Part shown: one piece after another, positions 1 to 8,295 of the stretch
Layout of the letters: the number at the start of each line of letters is the position of its first letter
Position numbering within the stretch: the stretch's first letter is position 1
Source: Burkholderia catarinensis
Lineage (GTDB): Bacteria; Pseudomonadota; Gammaproteobacteria; Burkholderiales; Burkholderiaceae
Direction: 5' to 3'
DNA length: 64,000 bases
Assembly: GCF_001883705.2 (NCBI RefSeq)
Contig: NZ_MDEQ02000021.1
Span: forward strand, 54,738-118,737
Made by a program: the position numbers and the translations under genes
The notes under the pieces: generated by a model
Databases searched by the model: none
What the model was told of the DNA's origin: nothing
Seen by the model: only the letters and a program-made list of their open reading frames with translations

Positions 1-232
1 TGTGCGCCTTCCCGGAGAACCGGGCAGTGAACTCGATCCACTCGTTGCCCATCTGCAACTGGCTCGTCGCCTCGAAGCTGATGTTGAGCACGATCTCGCC
101 GTCACGCACGAACTGACGCGGCACGCGCGTCGAGTTGTCGACCCTCACCGCGATATGCGGCGTGTAACCGTTATCGGTGCACCACTCGTACAGCGCGCGC
201 AGCAGATAAGGCTTCGTTGAAATCTCTTGCAT
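1..232 (-). CDS. sspB: ClpXP specificity-enhancing factor SspB (3' end cut by window)
   Basis: SspB is a cytoplasmic adaptor that binds ssrA-tagged proteins from stalled ribosomes and delivers them to the ClpXP protease. The visible N-terminal 77 residues begin MQEISTKPYLLRALYEWC and continue with the family's GYTPHI and VRVDNSTRVP segments, which form the start of the SspB peptide-binding fold. The rest, including the flexible tail that contacts ClpX, lies left of the window. The gene follows sspA by about 70 bp, the usual sspA-sspB arrangement, so the two are probably co-transcribed. Identification is firm despite the truncation. Confidence 0.9.
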   Translation of the reverse strand, partial: MQEISTKPYLLRALYEWCTDNGYTPHIAVRVDNSTRVPRQFVRDGEIVLNISFEATSQLQMGNEWIEFTARFSGKAH

Positions 233-303
233 CACAATCCTCGAACCCGGAGCGGGCACACGGCACGCCGCGCCGCCCGCTCCGTCATGCCTTCATTGCA
301 TCA

Positions 304-915
304 TTAACGACGCATGACCTTTTCGGACGGCGTCAGTGCTTCGATATAGGCCGGACGGCTGAAGATCCGTTCGGCGTACTTCATCAGCGGCGCAGCGTTC
401 TTCGACAGCTCGATGCCGTAGTGATCCAGACGCCACAGCAGCGGCGCGATCGCGACGTCGAGCATCGAGAATTCCTCGCCGAGCATGTACTTGTTCTTCA
501 CGAAGATCGGCGCGAGCTGCGTCAGGCGATCGCGGATCGCGAGGCGTGCCTTCTCGTGATTCTTCTCCGCTGCCTTGCCCTTCTCGTTCTCGAGCGTGCT
601 GACGTGGACGAACAGCTCCTTCTCGAAGTTGAGCAGGAACAGGCGCGCACGTGCGCGTTGCACCGGGTCGGCCGGCATCAGTTGCGGATGCGGGAAGCGC
701 TCGTCGATGTACTCGTTGATGATGTTCGATTCGTACAGGATCAGGTCGCGCTCGACCAGGATCGGCACCTGACCATACGGGTTCATCACCGAAATGTCTT
801 CCGGCTTGTTGAACAGGTCGACGTCACGGATTTCGAAGTCCATGCCCTTCTCGAACAGCACCAGCCGGCAACGCTGGGAGAACGGGCAAGTTGTGCCGGA
901 ATACAGAACCATCAT
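304..915 (-). CDS. sspA: Stringent starvation protein A, glutathione S-transferase fold
   Basis: SspA is an RNA polymerase-associated regulator of stress and stationary-phase genes that has a glutathione S-transferase fold but normally no transferase activity. The 203-residue protein has a thioredoxin-like N-terminal domain with a TCPFSQRCR motif near residues 9-17 and the cis-proline region NPYGQVPIL near 45-53, followed by an all-helical C-terminal domain. Length agrees with the family. Two adjacent ATGs are possible (915 and 912); a GAGGAAA ribosome site lies upstream. It sits between petC and sspB on the same strand, as in other beta-proteobacteria, with a gap of about 94 bp after petC that may carry its own promoter. 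Confidence 0.92.
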   Translation of the reverse strand: MMVLYSGTTCPFSQRCRLVLFEKGMDFEIRDVDLFNKPEDISVMNPYGQVPILVERDLILYESNIINEYIDERFPHPQLMPADPVQRARARLFLLNFEKELFVHVSTLENEKGKAAEKNHEKARLAIRDRLTQLAPIFVKNKYMLGEEFSMLDVAIAPLLWRLDHYGIELSKNAAPLMKYAERIFSRPAYIEALTPSEKVMRR

Positions 916-1009
916 ATTTGCGTTTCCTCAAAAAAGCCGAGGGCCGGCACGCGGCGCAACCCCTTTCACGGGTTCCGCCTTGCGCCGGCCCCACGCCGGT
1001 CAGGCGTGT

Positions 1010-1768
1010 TTACTTGATATCTTTCCAGTATGCGGCATTGAGCCGCCAGGCCAGGAAAGTCAGGACACCGAGAAAGATCAGCACCCACACGCCGAGGCGT
1101 TTGCGGGTCTGCTGGGCCGGCTCGGACATCCATGTCATATAGGCCACCAGGTCGGCAACCGCAGCATCATAATCCGGCGACGACAGCGTCCCCGGCACGA
1201 CCTGCTGGAAGCCGACGAGCGTGTGGACCTTCTCGCCCGTCTCCTCGTCCGTCTTGTCTTCGAATTTGGCAGTGCGCTGCCCCTGCAGTTGCCACAGCAC
1301 ATGGGGCATGCCGACGTTCTCGAACACCGCGTTGTTCCAGCCGCTCGGCCGCGTATCGTCGCGATAGAAACTCCGCAGATACGTATACAGCCAGTCGCGA
1401 CCGCGGGCCCGCTCCTCGACCGACAGGTCGGGCGGCGAGGTGCCGAGCCAGTTCTTCGCGTCTTCAGGCCGCATCGCGACGGACATCGTGCTCCCGACCT
1501 TGTCGGTCGTGAACAGGAGATTCGTTTCGATCTCCTTCTGGGATATGCCCAGATCCGTCAGACGGTTGTAGCGCATCAGGTTCGCGCTGTGGCAGTTCAA
1601 GCAATAGTTTACAAACAATTGCGCGCCGTGCTGAAGCGAAACGAGATTTTCCGTGTTATCGGGCGCCCGGTCGAGCGGAAAATTACCTTCCGCCCGCACG
1701 GCCGGCGCCGCCAGCAGCGCACACACAGTCGCCCCGATCAGCGCGAGTGTCGAAAGCAGTTTCTTCAT
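1010..1768 (-). CDS. petC: Ubiquinol-cytochrome c reductase, cytochrome c1 subunit
   Basis: Cytochrome c1 of the bc1 complex takes electrons from the Rieske protein and passes them to soluble or membrane cytochrome c in the periplasm. The 252-residue protein has a Sec signal peptide at residues 1-26 (MKKLLSTLALIG..., cleavage near VRA-EG), the haem c attachment motif CLNCH at 56-60, a MRPEDAKNW segment in the expected place for the axial methionine region, and a C-terminal membrane anchor at about residues 228-246. It is the last gene of petA-petB-petC, 21 bp after petB. Confidence 0.95.
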   Translation of the reverse strand: MKKLLSTLALIGATVCALLAAPAVRAEGNFPLDRAPDNTENLVSLQHGAQLFVNYCLNCHSANLMRYNRLTDLGISQKEIETNLLFTTDKVGSTMSVAMRPEDAKNWLGTSPPDLSVEERARGRDWLYTYLRSFYRDDTRPSGWNNAVFENVGMPHVLWQLQGQRTAKFEDKTDEETGEKVHTLVGFQQVVPGTLSSPDYDAAVADLVAYMTWMSEPAQQTRKRLGVWVLIFLGVLTFLAWRLNAAYWKDIK

Positions 1769-1789
1769 GTCGTTCTCTCCTCGCTCACG

Positions 1790-3169
1790 TTAATGGGGCT
1801 TGAAGCGCACCCGCTCCGGCGGCTGCTTGAACGTGCCAAGCTGCGTCCAGACGGGCATGCCGAGGAAGAACGCGAAGTAGATCAGCGCACAGACCTGCGC
1901 GATCAGCGTCGAGGCCGGCGATGGCGGCCGCGTGCCGAGGAACCCGAGGGTCAGGAACGCCACGACGAAGATCCCGAGGAACACCTTGTGGAACAGCGGA
2001 CGGTAGCGGATCGACTTCACCGGGCTGCGGTCGAGCCACGGCAGGAAGAACAGCGAGATCACCGCCGAACCCATCACGACCACGCCCCAGAACTTCGACT
2101 CCGTCAGGTACATGAACACGACGATCGCCGCAGCCAGCACCGGCAGCCCGACCTTCCACTTGCCGCGCGCGCGAACCAGCGCAAGCACGCCGAGCAGCGC
2201 GATCACGATCATCAGCACGATCTTGAACGGGTCGGTAGTCGCGCGCAGCATCGCGTAGAACGCGGTGAAGTACCAGACCGGCGCGATCTCGGGCGGCGTC
2301 TGCAACGGGTTCGCCGGGACGAAGTTGTTCGCCTCGAGGAAGTAGCCGCCCATCTCCGGCGAGAAGAACACGATCAGCGCGAACACCATCAGGAACACGC
2401 ACACGCCGAAGAAATCGTGCACCGAGTAGTACGGGTGGAACGGGATGCCGTCGAGCGGAATGCCGTTCTCGCCCTTCTTCGCCTTGATCTCGATGCCGTC
2501 CGGGTTATTCGACCCCACTTCGTGAAGCGCGACGAGGTGCGCGATCACGAGGCCGACCAGCACGAGCGGAATCGCGATCACGTGGAACGCGAAGAAGCGG
2601 TTCAGCGTGACGTCGGACACGACGTAGTCGCCGCGGATCCACAGCGACAGGTCGGGGCCGACGAACGGGATCGCCGAGAACAGGTTCACGATCACCTGCG
2701 CGCCCCAGAACGACATCTGGCCCCACGGCAGCAGGTAGCCGAAGAACGCCTCGGCCATCAGGCACAGGAAGATCGCGCAGCCGAAGATCCACACGAGCTC
2801 GCGCGGCTTGCGGTACGACCCGTACAACAGCCCGCGGAACATGTGCAGGTAGACGACGACAAAGAACAGCGACGCGCCCGTGGAGTGCAGGTAGCGGATC
2901 AGCCAGCCCCACGGCACCTCGCGCATGATGTACTCGACCGACGCGAACGCGAGCGTCGAGTCGGGCTTGTAGTTCATCGTCAGGAAGATGCCCGTGACGA
3001 TCTGGTTGACGAGCACGAGCAGCGCGAGGGAGCCGAAGAAGTACCAGAAGTTGAAGTTCTTCGGCGCGTAGTACTCGGAAACGTGCTTCTTCCAGGTAGA
3101 AGTGAGCGGGAAGCGCTGGTCGATCCAGCCGGTGAGACCTGTCGTGGAGACTTCCTTGTTGTCGGCCAT
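1790..3169 (-). CDS. petB: Ubiquinol-cytochrome c reductase, cytochrome b subunit
   Basis: Cytochrome b is the membrane core of the bc1 complex; it carries the quinol oxidation (Qo) and quinone reduction (Qi) sites and two b haems. The start at MADNKEV (459 residues) is chosen because its ATG shares one base with the petA stop (TGATG), implying translational coupling. Multiple membrane helices are evident. The haem-ligand histidines appear as H95 and H109 on one helix and H196 and H211 on another. The Qo-site motif reads PVWY at 297-300 rather than the mitochondrial PEWY. A C-terminal extension with three more hydrophobic segments follows, as in other beta-proteobacteria. Confidence 0.95.
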   Translation of the reverse strand: MADNKEVSTTGLTGWIDQRFPLTSTWKKHVSEYYAPKNFNFWYFFGSLALLVLVNQIVTGIFLTMNYKPDSTLAFASVEYIMREVPWGWLIRYLHSTGASLFFVVVYLHMFRGLLYGSYRKPRELVWIFGCAIFLCLMAEAFFGYLLPWGQMSFWGAQVIVNLFSAIPFVGPDLSLWIRGDYVVSDVTLNRFFAFHVIAIPLVLVGLVIAHLVALHEVGSNNPDGIEIKAKKGENGIPLDGIPFHPYYSVHDFFGVCVFLMVFALIVFFSPEMGGYFLEANNFVPANPLQTPPEIAPVWYFTAFYAMLRATTDPFKIVLMIVIALLGVLALVRARGKWKVGLPVLAAAIVVFMYLTESKFWGVVVMGSAVISLFFLPWLDRSPVKSIRYRPLFHKVFLGIFVVAFLTLGFLGTRPPSPASTLIAQVCALIYFAFFLGMPVWTQLGTFKQPPERVRFKPH

Positions 3170-3789
3170 CACGCTTCTCCTTTCTCGTCCTTGCCGATCA
3201 CGAGGGTCGTCGCCGACGTGAACATGTAGGGCGGGATGTCGAGATTCTGAGGCGCCGGCTTGTTCTTGAACACGCGTCCGGCGAGGTCGTAGGTCGAACC
3301 GTGGCACGGGCACAGGAAACCGCCCGGCCAGTCGTCCGGCAGGCTCGGCTGCGGACCCGGCACGAAGCGTTGGCTAGGCGTGCAGCCGAGGTGCGTACAC
3401 ACGGCCATCACGACGAGAATGTTCTTGCGATCGGCCCGCGAGCGATATTCGTTGGTGCAATACGCGGGCAACGGCATCGAATACACGGATTTCGAGGTCG
3501 GATCGGCCACTTCCTTGTCGGCCTTGACTACGTCGGCCAGCATCGAGTCGGTGCGATTCAGGATCCAGACGGGCTTGCCGCGCCACGGCACGGTGACCAT
3601 CTCGCCGGGCTTCAGGCCGCTGATGTCGACCTCGACCGGTGCACCGGCCGCTTTCGCTTTCGCGGACGGCGCAAGCGACGCCGCGAAAGGTATGACGGTG
3701 GCTACGCCTCCTACGCCACCTGCTACGGATGTCGCAATCAGCCAGGTACGGCGGCCGCTGTCGACGCGTTTCTCTTCCTTGTCTCGCAT
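3169..3789 (-). CDS. petA: Ubiquinol-cytochrome c reductase, Rieske iron-sulfur subunit
   Basis: The Rieske subunit carries the [2Fe-2S] cluster that accepts the first electron from ubiquinol. With the start at MRDKEEK the protein is 206 residues long. A twin-arginine signal-anchor (SGRRTWLIA, residues 11-19, then a hydrophobic helix) directs it through Tat. The cluster box CTHLGC (131-136) supplies C131 and H133, and CPCHG (160-164) supplies C160 and H163; C136 and C162 form the conserved disulfide. An in-frame ATG further upstream (3867) adds 26 residues without conserved features, so the shorter start is preferred. First gene of the pet operon. Confidence 0.94.
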   Translation of the reverse strand: MRDKEEKRVDSGRRTWLIATSVAGGVGGVATVIPFAASLAPSAKAKAAGAPVEVDISGLKPGEMVTVPWRGKPVWILNRTDSMLADVVKADKEVADPTSKSVYSMPLPAYCTNEYRSRADRKNILVVMAVCTHLGCTPSQRFVPGPQPSLPDDWPGGFLCPCHGSTYDLAGRVFKNKPAPQNLDIPPYMFTSATTLVIGKDEKGEA

Positions 3790-4007
3790 CACACGCCCCA
3801 CTTCTGAGTTGGATTTTCCGTCACGACTTTTCATTCCGCCGCTAGTGTGCGCGAATGGAGTCGCCATTTACAAGGCCCGGAGATGAAAATCCCGTCGAAG
3901 TGATTGATAGTTAAGGGTTTTCCCCCACTATCGGAGCGATTAAATCATTTCTCTTTTAAGCGTTTGCTACATTGAGAAAATTCGATGCGCTGCCGCAATT
4001 CCGGCCT
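3790..4007. promoter_or_regulatory. Promoter-bearing gap upstream of petABC
   Basis: This 218-bp gap separates petA from the end of the Nif3-like gene, both on the minus strand. It is AT-rich for this genome, especially 3900-3980, and must contain the petABC promoter. No -35/-10 pair stands out clearly enough to name. Confidence 0.4.
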
Positions 4008-4754
4008 TCAGACCGGATTATGAATATCGATAAAAAGGTGTTCGATATCGAATTCTTCGGACAAGTGGGCGCCCAGCGCCTGGATTCCGTAGCGTTCGGT
4101 CGCATGGTGCCCTGCCGCAACGAACGCGACGCCGCTCTCGGCCGACGCGTGCGTGACGGGTTCCGATACCTCGCCGGTCAGGAACACGTCGGCACCGGCC
4201 TCGATCGCCGCATCGAAATAGCTCTGCGCGGCGCCCGTGCACCAGGCGATGCGGCGCATCTGCATGTCCGGATCGCCGAGCACGAGCGGCGTGCGGCCGA
4301 GCGTGCGCTCGACCTTCGCGACGAAGTGCTCGAGCGTGACGGGCATCGGCAGCGTCGCCATCCAGCCGAGGTCGCCTTCGCCGAAACGCTGCTCGCCGAT
4401 CAGCCCGAGCTTCTCGCCGAGCTGCGCGTTGTTGCCGAATTCGGGATGCGCGTCGAGCGGCAGGTGGAACGCGAACAGGTTCAGGTCGTTCGCGAGCAGC
4501 AGCTTCAGCCGCTGATACTTGCGGCCCGTGATCTGCGGCGCCTCGTTGCGCCAGAAATAGCCGTGATGGACGAGCACGGCATCCGCCCCCCATTCGAGCG
4601 CGGCTTCGAGAAACGCGACCGACGCCGTCACGCCGGTGGCGATCTTCTCGATCTTGCGGCGCCCCTCGACCTGGAGGCCGTTCGGGCAATAGTCCTTGAA
4701 GCGCGCGGTTTCAAGGGTATTGTTCAAGTACAATTCGAGTTCGATCCGATCCAT
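4008..4754 (-). CDS. Nif3-like dinuclear metal centre protein
   Basis: The 248-residue protein belongs to the Nif3/YbgI (DUF34) family of ring-shaped hexamers with a dinuclear metal site, whose substrate is debated (a GTP cyclohydrolase I type 2 label is common but unproven). Metal-binding signatures are present: HHGYFWR near residues 63-69, H98-x-PLDAH, and a C-terminal GHHATERYG near 213-221. The start MDRIELELYLN is the family's normal N-terminus; an upstream in-frame extension has no conserved features. It runs divergently from the protease gene, with only 21 bp between the start codons. Confidence 0.9.
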   Translation of the reverse strand: MDRIELELYLNNTLETARFKDYCPNGLQVEGRRKIEKIATGVTASVAFLEAALEWGADAVLVHHGYFWRNEAPQITGRKYQRLKLLLANDLNLFAFHLPLDAHPEFGNNAQLGEKLGLIGEQRFGEGDLGWMATLPMPVTLEHFVAKVERTLGRTPLVLGDPDMQMRRIAWCTGAAQSYFDAAIEAGADVFLTGEVSEPVTHASAESGVAFVAAGHHATERYGIQALGAHLSEEFDIEHLFIDIHNPV

Positions 4755-4775
4755 ATAAACCTCTAATCTATTCAG

Positions 4776-5981
4776 ATGCTTAGACGCTTCTGGCTGTTCT
4801 TCGCGCAGGCGGTTACCGTGCTGCTCGCGCTGATGTTCATCGTCGTGACGCTCAAGCCGCAATGGCTGCAACGGCAAGGACAGCTCGGCAAGCAGCTCGC
4901 CACGCCGATCGTCGCGCTGCGGGAAGTCGCGCCGGGCATCGGCGGCGCGCCGGCGACCACGTCGTATGCCGAAGCCGCGCAGAAGGCGATGCCGGCCGTC
5001 GTCAACGTATTCTCCAGCAAGGACGGCTCGCTGCCGCCCGACCCGCGCGCGAAAGATCCGCTGTTCCGCTATTTCTTCGGCGACCGCAACGCCCGCAAGC
5101 AGCAGGACGAACCCGCAGCCAACCTTGGCTCGGGCGTTATCGTGAGCCCTGAAGGTTACATTCTAACGAACCAGCACGTCGTGGACGGCGCCGACCAGAT
5201 CGAAGTCGCGCTCGCCGACGGCCGCACCGGCACCGCCAAGGTGATCGGCAGCGATCCCGAGACCGACCTGGCCGTGCTGAAGATCAACATGACGAACCTG
5301 CCGACGATCACGCTCGGCCGCTCCGACCAGTCGCGGGTCGGCGACGTCGTGCTCGCGATCGGCAACCCGTTCGGCGTCGGCCAGACGGTCACGATGGGGA
5401 TCATCAGCGCGCTCGGCCGCAACCACCTCGGCATCAACACGTTCGAGAACTTCATCCAGACCGACGCGCCGATCAACCCCGGCAACTCGGGCGGCGCGCT
5501 GGTCGACGTGAACGGCAACCTGCTCGGCATCAACACCGCGATCTACTCGCGCTCGGGCGGCTCGCTCGGCATCGGCTTCGCGATTCCCGTATCGACCGCG
5601 CGCACGGTGCTCGAAAGCATCATCACGTCGGGTTCGGTCACGCGCGGCTGGATCGGCGTCGAGCCGCAGGACGTCACGCCGGAAATCGCCGAGTCGTTCG
5701 GGCTCCAGCAGAAATCGGGCGCGATCGTCGCAGGCGTGCTGCAGGGCGGCCCGGCCGACAAGGCCGGCATCAAGCCGGGCGACATCCTGGTCACGGTCAA
5801 TGGCGAGGAAATCACCGACACGACGAAGCTGCTGAACGTCGTCGCGCAGATCAAGCCGGGCACGCCGACCAAGGTGCACGTCGTGCGCAAGGGCAAGGAG
5901 TTCGACGTGAACGTCGTGATCGGCAAGCGCCCGCCGCCGCCGAAGCAGACGCTCGACGAACAGGACAGCGATACCGAATGA
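4776..5981 (+). CDS. Membrane-anchored trypsin-like protease with one PDZ domain, DegS/AlgW type
   Basis: A periplasmic S1C serine protease of the HtrA group. The 401-residue protein has an uncleaved N-terminal membrane anchor (residues 5-26), then a trypsin-like domain with the triad H134 (TNQHVV), D164 (PETDLAVL) and S238 (NPGNSGGAL), and a single PDZ domain at about 290-385 (GAIVAGVLQGGPADKAGIKPGD). One PDZ plus an anchor is the DegS/AlgW layout, whose known role is to sense misfolded outer membrane proteins and start cleavage of an anti-sigma factor; no such partner is in this window. A DegP-like general protease would normally have a cleaved signal and two PDZ domains. Confidence 0.88.
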   Translation: MLRRFWLFFAQAVTVLLALMFIVVTLKPQWLQRQGQLGKQLATPIVALREVAPGIGGAPATTSYAEAAQKAMPAVVNVFSSKDGSLPPDPRAKDPLFRYFFGDRNARKQQDEPAANLGSGVIVSPEGYILTNQHVVDGADQIEVALADGRTGTAKVIGSDPETDLAVLKINMTNLPTITLGRSDQSRVGDVVLAIGNPFGVGQTVTMGIISALGRNHLGINTFENFIQTDAPINPGNSGGALVDVNGNLLGINTAIYSRSGGSLGIGFAIPVSTARTVLESIITSGSVTRGWIGVEPQDVTPEIAESFGLQQKSGAIVAGVLQGGPADKAGIKPGDILVTVNGEEITDTTKLLNVVAQIKPGTPTKVHVVRKGKEFDVNVVIGKRPPPPKQTLDEQDSDTE

Positions 5982-6027
5982 CGTCCGGCGGGCGGCGCGC
6001 CTCCGCGTGCCGCCTGCGAACGAAAAC

Positions 6028-6059
6028 GCAAAAGGGCAGCCGGTTGGCTGCCCTTTTGC
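6028..6059. terminator. Bidirectional terminator between the DegS-like gene and tatC
   Basis: A perfect inverted repeat GCAAAAGGGCAGCC / GGCTGCCCTTTTGC with a GGTT loop. The A-run before and T-run within and after the stem allow termination in both directions, which fits the convergent genes on either side. Confidence 0.85.
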
Positions 6060-6187
6060 TTTGCATCGAAGCATTCTCGTGGCCGGTGAGGCAGCCTCGC
6101 CACCCGCGTTCCGGCCGACCATGCCACCGGGGCCGCATCGGGCATGGCCGGAAGGCCCGCCACCGCGCGCCGCCCGGCACGCCCTCG

Positions 6188-6976
6188 TCAGCTTGCCGCT
6201 TCGCCGTTCCCCGCCTCGCCCTCTTCGGCCGGCTTCTTCGGCACGAAGAACCGCGCGGCCAGGATGCCGGCCTCGTACAGCACGATGAGCGGCAGCGCGA
6301 GCATCAGTTGCGAGAACACGTCCGGCGGCGTCACGACCGCCGCGACGACGAACGCGCCGACGATCACGTACGGCCGGATCTCCTTCAGCTTCTTCACCGT
6401 CAGCACGCCCATCCGGACGAGCAGCACGACGACGATCGGCACCTCGAACGTGACCCCGAACGCGATGAACATCCCGAGCACGAAGCTCAGGTAGTTGTCG
6501 ATGTCGGTCGACATCTCCGCCCCGAGCGGCGCGTTGTAGTGCGCCATCACGCGGAAGATCGTCGGGAACACGAGGAAGTACGCGAACGCCATCCCGCTCA
6601 GGAACAGGAAGTAGCTGCTGCCGACGAGCGGCACGACGAGCTTCTTCTCGTGCTGGTACAGCCCCGGCGCGACGAACGCCCAGATCTGGTACAGCACGAC
6701 CGGCAGCGCGATCACGAGCGCGACGAGCATCGTGACCTTCATCGGCACGAAGAACGAGCCCGTGACGTCCGTCACGATCATCTTGCCGCCCTTCGGCAGG
6801 TTCTGCATCAGCGGCCGCGCGAGCAGCCGGAAGATGTCGGGCGCCCAGTAGACGAGCCCGAGGAACACGACGATCACGGCCAGCCCCGCGCGGATGATGC
6901 GATCGCGAAGCTCGACGAGATGGGAAATGAAGGTTTCTTCCGGGGCGTCGCCCGGGTTCTGCTGGGGGTCGCTCAC
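6188..6976 (-). CDS. tatC: Twin-arginine translocase subunit TatC
   Basis: TatC is the multi-spanning receptor for twin-arginine signal peptides in the inner membrane. The 262-residue protein starts at a GTG (VSDPQQNPGD); no ATG lies at the family's usual N-terminus, and upstream in-frame codons read arginine- and alanine-rich low-quality sequence. Conserved features include FISHLVELRDR near residues 15-25, the periplasmic FVAPGLYQHEKK region around 100-111, and six hydrophobic helices. Third gene of tatA-tatB-tatC. Exported Tat clients visible in this window are PetA, MsrP and possibly the colicin M-like protein. Confidence 0.95.
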   Translation of the reverse strand: MSDPQQNPGDAPEETFISHLVELRDRIIRAGLAVIVVFLGLVYWAPDIFRLLARPLMQNLPKGGKMIVTDVTGSFFVPMKVTMLVALVIALPVVLYQIWAFVAPGLYQHEKKLVVPLVGSSYFLFLSGMAFAYFLVFPTIFRVMAHYNAPLGAEMSTDIDNYLSFVLGMFIAFGVTFEVPIVVVLLVRMGVLTVKKLKEIRPYVIVGAFVVAAVVTPPDVFSQLMLALPLIVLYEAGILAARFFVPKKPAEEGEAGNGEAAS

Positions 6977-7017
6977 GCCGGCCCTCGGTAGGATTGACGA
7001 GCGAGCATGCGCTCGGC

Positions 7018-7545
7018 TCAGAAGAAGCGCGTCGGCCGGCGCAGGCTGGCCGGCTGGTGGCGCGCGACACGCGCGGCGCCCGACTGCACATGCGTGCGGC
7101 GGGTGGTCGTGCGCTTGTACCAGACAGGTGTGGCCGCCTGCTTGACGCGCCAGTTGCGGCGCTTCGGCGCAAGCGCGGCCGTACTGCCGCGCCACGCCGC
7201 CGCGGGCGTGTCGGAGCCGTAGGAACCGGCGTCGCCCGACGCTCCGTCAAGACCGCCGACGGCGGAGTGCCACGTGTCGTTCAGTTCCTTCTCGTGCTCG
7301 CGCAGGTTGTCGTGAATCGTCGTCTCGACATTGCGCGCGGCCGACTCGAAATCGGTCTTCATCGTCCGCAGCGCGTCGAGTTCGATTTCGCGCGAGACCT
7401 CGGCCTTCACGTCGTTGATGTACCGCTGCGCGCGGCCGAACAGTGCGCCTGCCATACGCGCGACGCGCGGCAGGCGCTCGGGGCCGAGCACCACGAGCGC
7501 GACGACGCCGATCAGCGCCATCTTCGAAAGACCGAGATCCAGCAT
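7018..7545 (-). CDS. tatB: Twin-arginine translocase subunit TatB
   Basis: TatB acts with TatC in recognising Tat signal peptides. The 175-residue protein has the short N-terminal membrane helix (MLDLGLSKMALIGVVALVVL), the hinge motif GPERLPRVAR at residues 21-30 and an amphipathic helix up to about residue 60, followed by a long charged tail. The C-terminal third is rich in Arg, Ala and Thr and poorly conserved. It lies 26 bp after tatA and 41 bp before tatC. Confidence 0.94.
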   Translation of the reverse strand: MLDLGLSKMALIGVVALVVLGPERLPRVARMAGALFGRAQRYINDVKAEVSREIELDALRTMKTDFESAARNVETTIHDNLREHEKELNDTWHSAVGGLDGASGDAGSYGSDTPAAAWRGSTAALAPKRRNWRVKQAATPVWYKRTTTRRTHVQSGAARVARHQPASLRRPTRFF

Positions 7546-7571
7546 CGGGAATGCCTGTCAGCGTGCCGGCG

Positions 7572-7805
7572 TTATGCCTTGTTCGAATCGGAACGCGTCG
7601 TTTCCTTCGCGTCGACGTCGACCGAGCCCGAGCGCGGCAGTTGCTGCGCGTCGGCCGGCGGCGCATCGCCATCCTTCATGCCGTCCTTGAAACCCTTCAC
7701 GGCGCTCCCGAGATCGCCGCCGATGTTGCGCAGCTTCTTCGTACCGAAAACCAGCGCGACGATCAGCAGCACGATCAGCCAGTGCCAAATGCTCAATCCA
7801 CCCAT
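7572..7805 (-). CDS. tatA: Twin-arginine translocase pore subunit TatA
   Basis: TatA oligomerises to form the translocation pathway. The 77-residue protein has one N-terminal helix (GGLSIWHWLIVLLIVALVF), the FGTKKLRNIGGDLG hinge and amphipathic segment characteristic of TatA, then a short acidic tail. The start at MGGLSIW is the standard N-terminus; an ATG seven codons upstream is less likely. First gene of the tat cluster. Confidence 0.94.
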   Translation of the reverse strand: MGGLSIWHWLIVLLIVALVFGTKKLRNIGGDLGSAVKGFKDGMKDGDAPPADAQQLPRSGSVDVDAKETTRSDSNKA

Positions 7806-7825
7806 GATGAAACTCTCCTCAACCA

Positions 7826-7894
7826 CGCCGCTGTGCGGCGTAAATCGCCGGCGACACGCCGGCTTCGACTATCGGATGCGGGGAAACGCCCCGC
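7826..7894. repeat. Three tandem stem-loops between the HIT gene and tatA
   Basis: Three separate inverted repeats follow one another: CGCCG/CGGCG at 7826-7840, GCCGGC/GCCGGC at 7847-7863 and GCGGGG/CCCCGC at 7878-7894. None is followed by a T-run, so they are probably RNA stability or processing structures between genes rather than terminators. Confidence 0.55.
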
Positions 7895-7898
7895 GCCG

Positions 7899-8264
7899 TC
7901 AACCCATCCGCTGCCAGGGGCGCGGGCCGGCCAGGATATGCGCGTGCAGGTGGTAGACCTCCTGCCCGCCGCCGGGGCCCGTGTTGATCACCGTGCGGAA
8001 ACCGGTCTCGCCACCCGTATACGCGACACCGAGCTGGTCGGCGAGGCGCGCGACGAGCAGCATCAGCCGGCCGAGCATCGGCGCATCGCCGTCGCCCGCC
8101 GCCGACAGCGTCGGCACGTGCCGGCGCGGAATCACGAGCACGTGCGTCTCGGCCGCCGGGCGGATGTCGCGGAACGCGACGAATTCGTCATCCTCGTGCA
8201 CCTTCGTGCTCGGGATCTCGCCCGCCGCGATCTTGCAGAACAGGCAATTCGGATCGTGACTCAT
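7899..8264 (-). CDS. HIT (histidine triad) family nucleotide-binding protein
   Basis: A 121-residue HIT protein of the HinT branch, which hydrolyses purine nucleoside phosphoramidates in the cytoplasm. The histidine triad HLHAH lies at residues 105-109 followed by hydrophobic residues, and the N-terminal CLFCKIAAGEIPS segment is typical of the subfamily. It sits between a small membrane protein gene and tatA, a common arrangement downstream of hisI-hisE in Burkholderia. Physiological substrate is unknown. Confidence 0.9.
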   Translation of the reverse strand: MSHDPNCLFCKIAAGEIPSTKVHEDDEFVAFRDIRPAAETHVLVIPRRHVPTLSAAGDGDAPMLGRLMLLVARLADQLGVAYTGGETGFRTVINTGPGGGQEVYHLHAHILAGPRPWQRMG

Positions 8265-8295
8265 GTTGCTCCTGCTGACGCCCGCGCGCGGCCGG

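Noticed and set aside
794..3229. 811-residue plus-strand frame across the petB-petC region
   Set aside because: Shadow of the cytochrome genes; no domain features.
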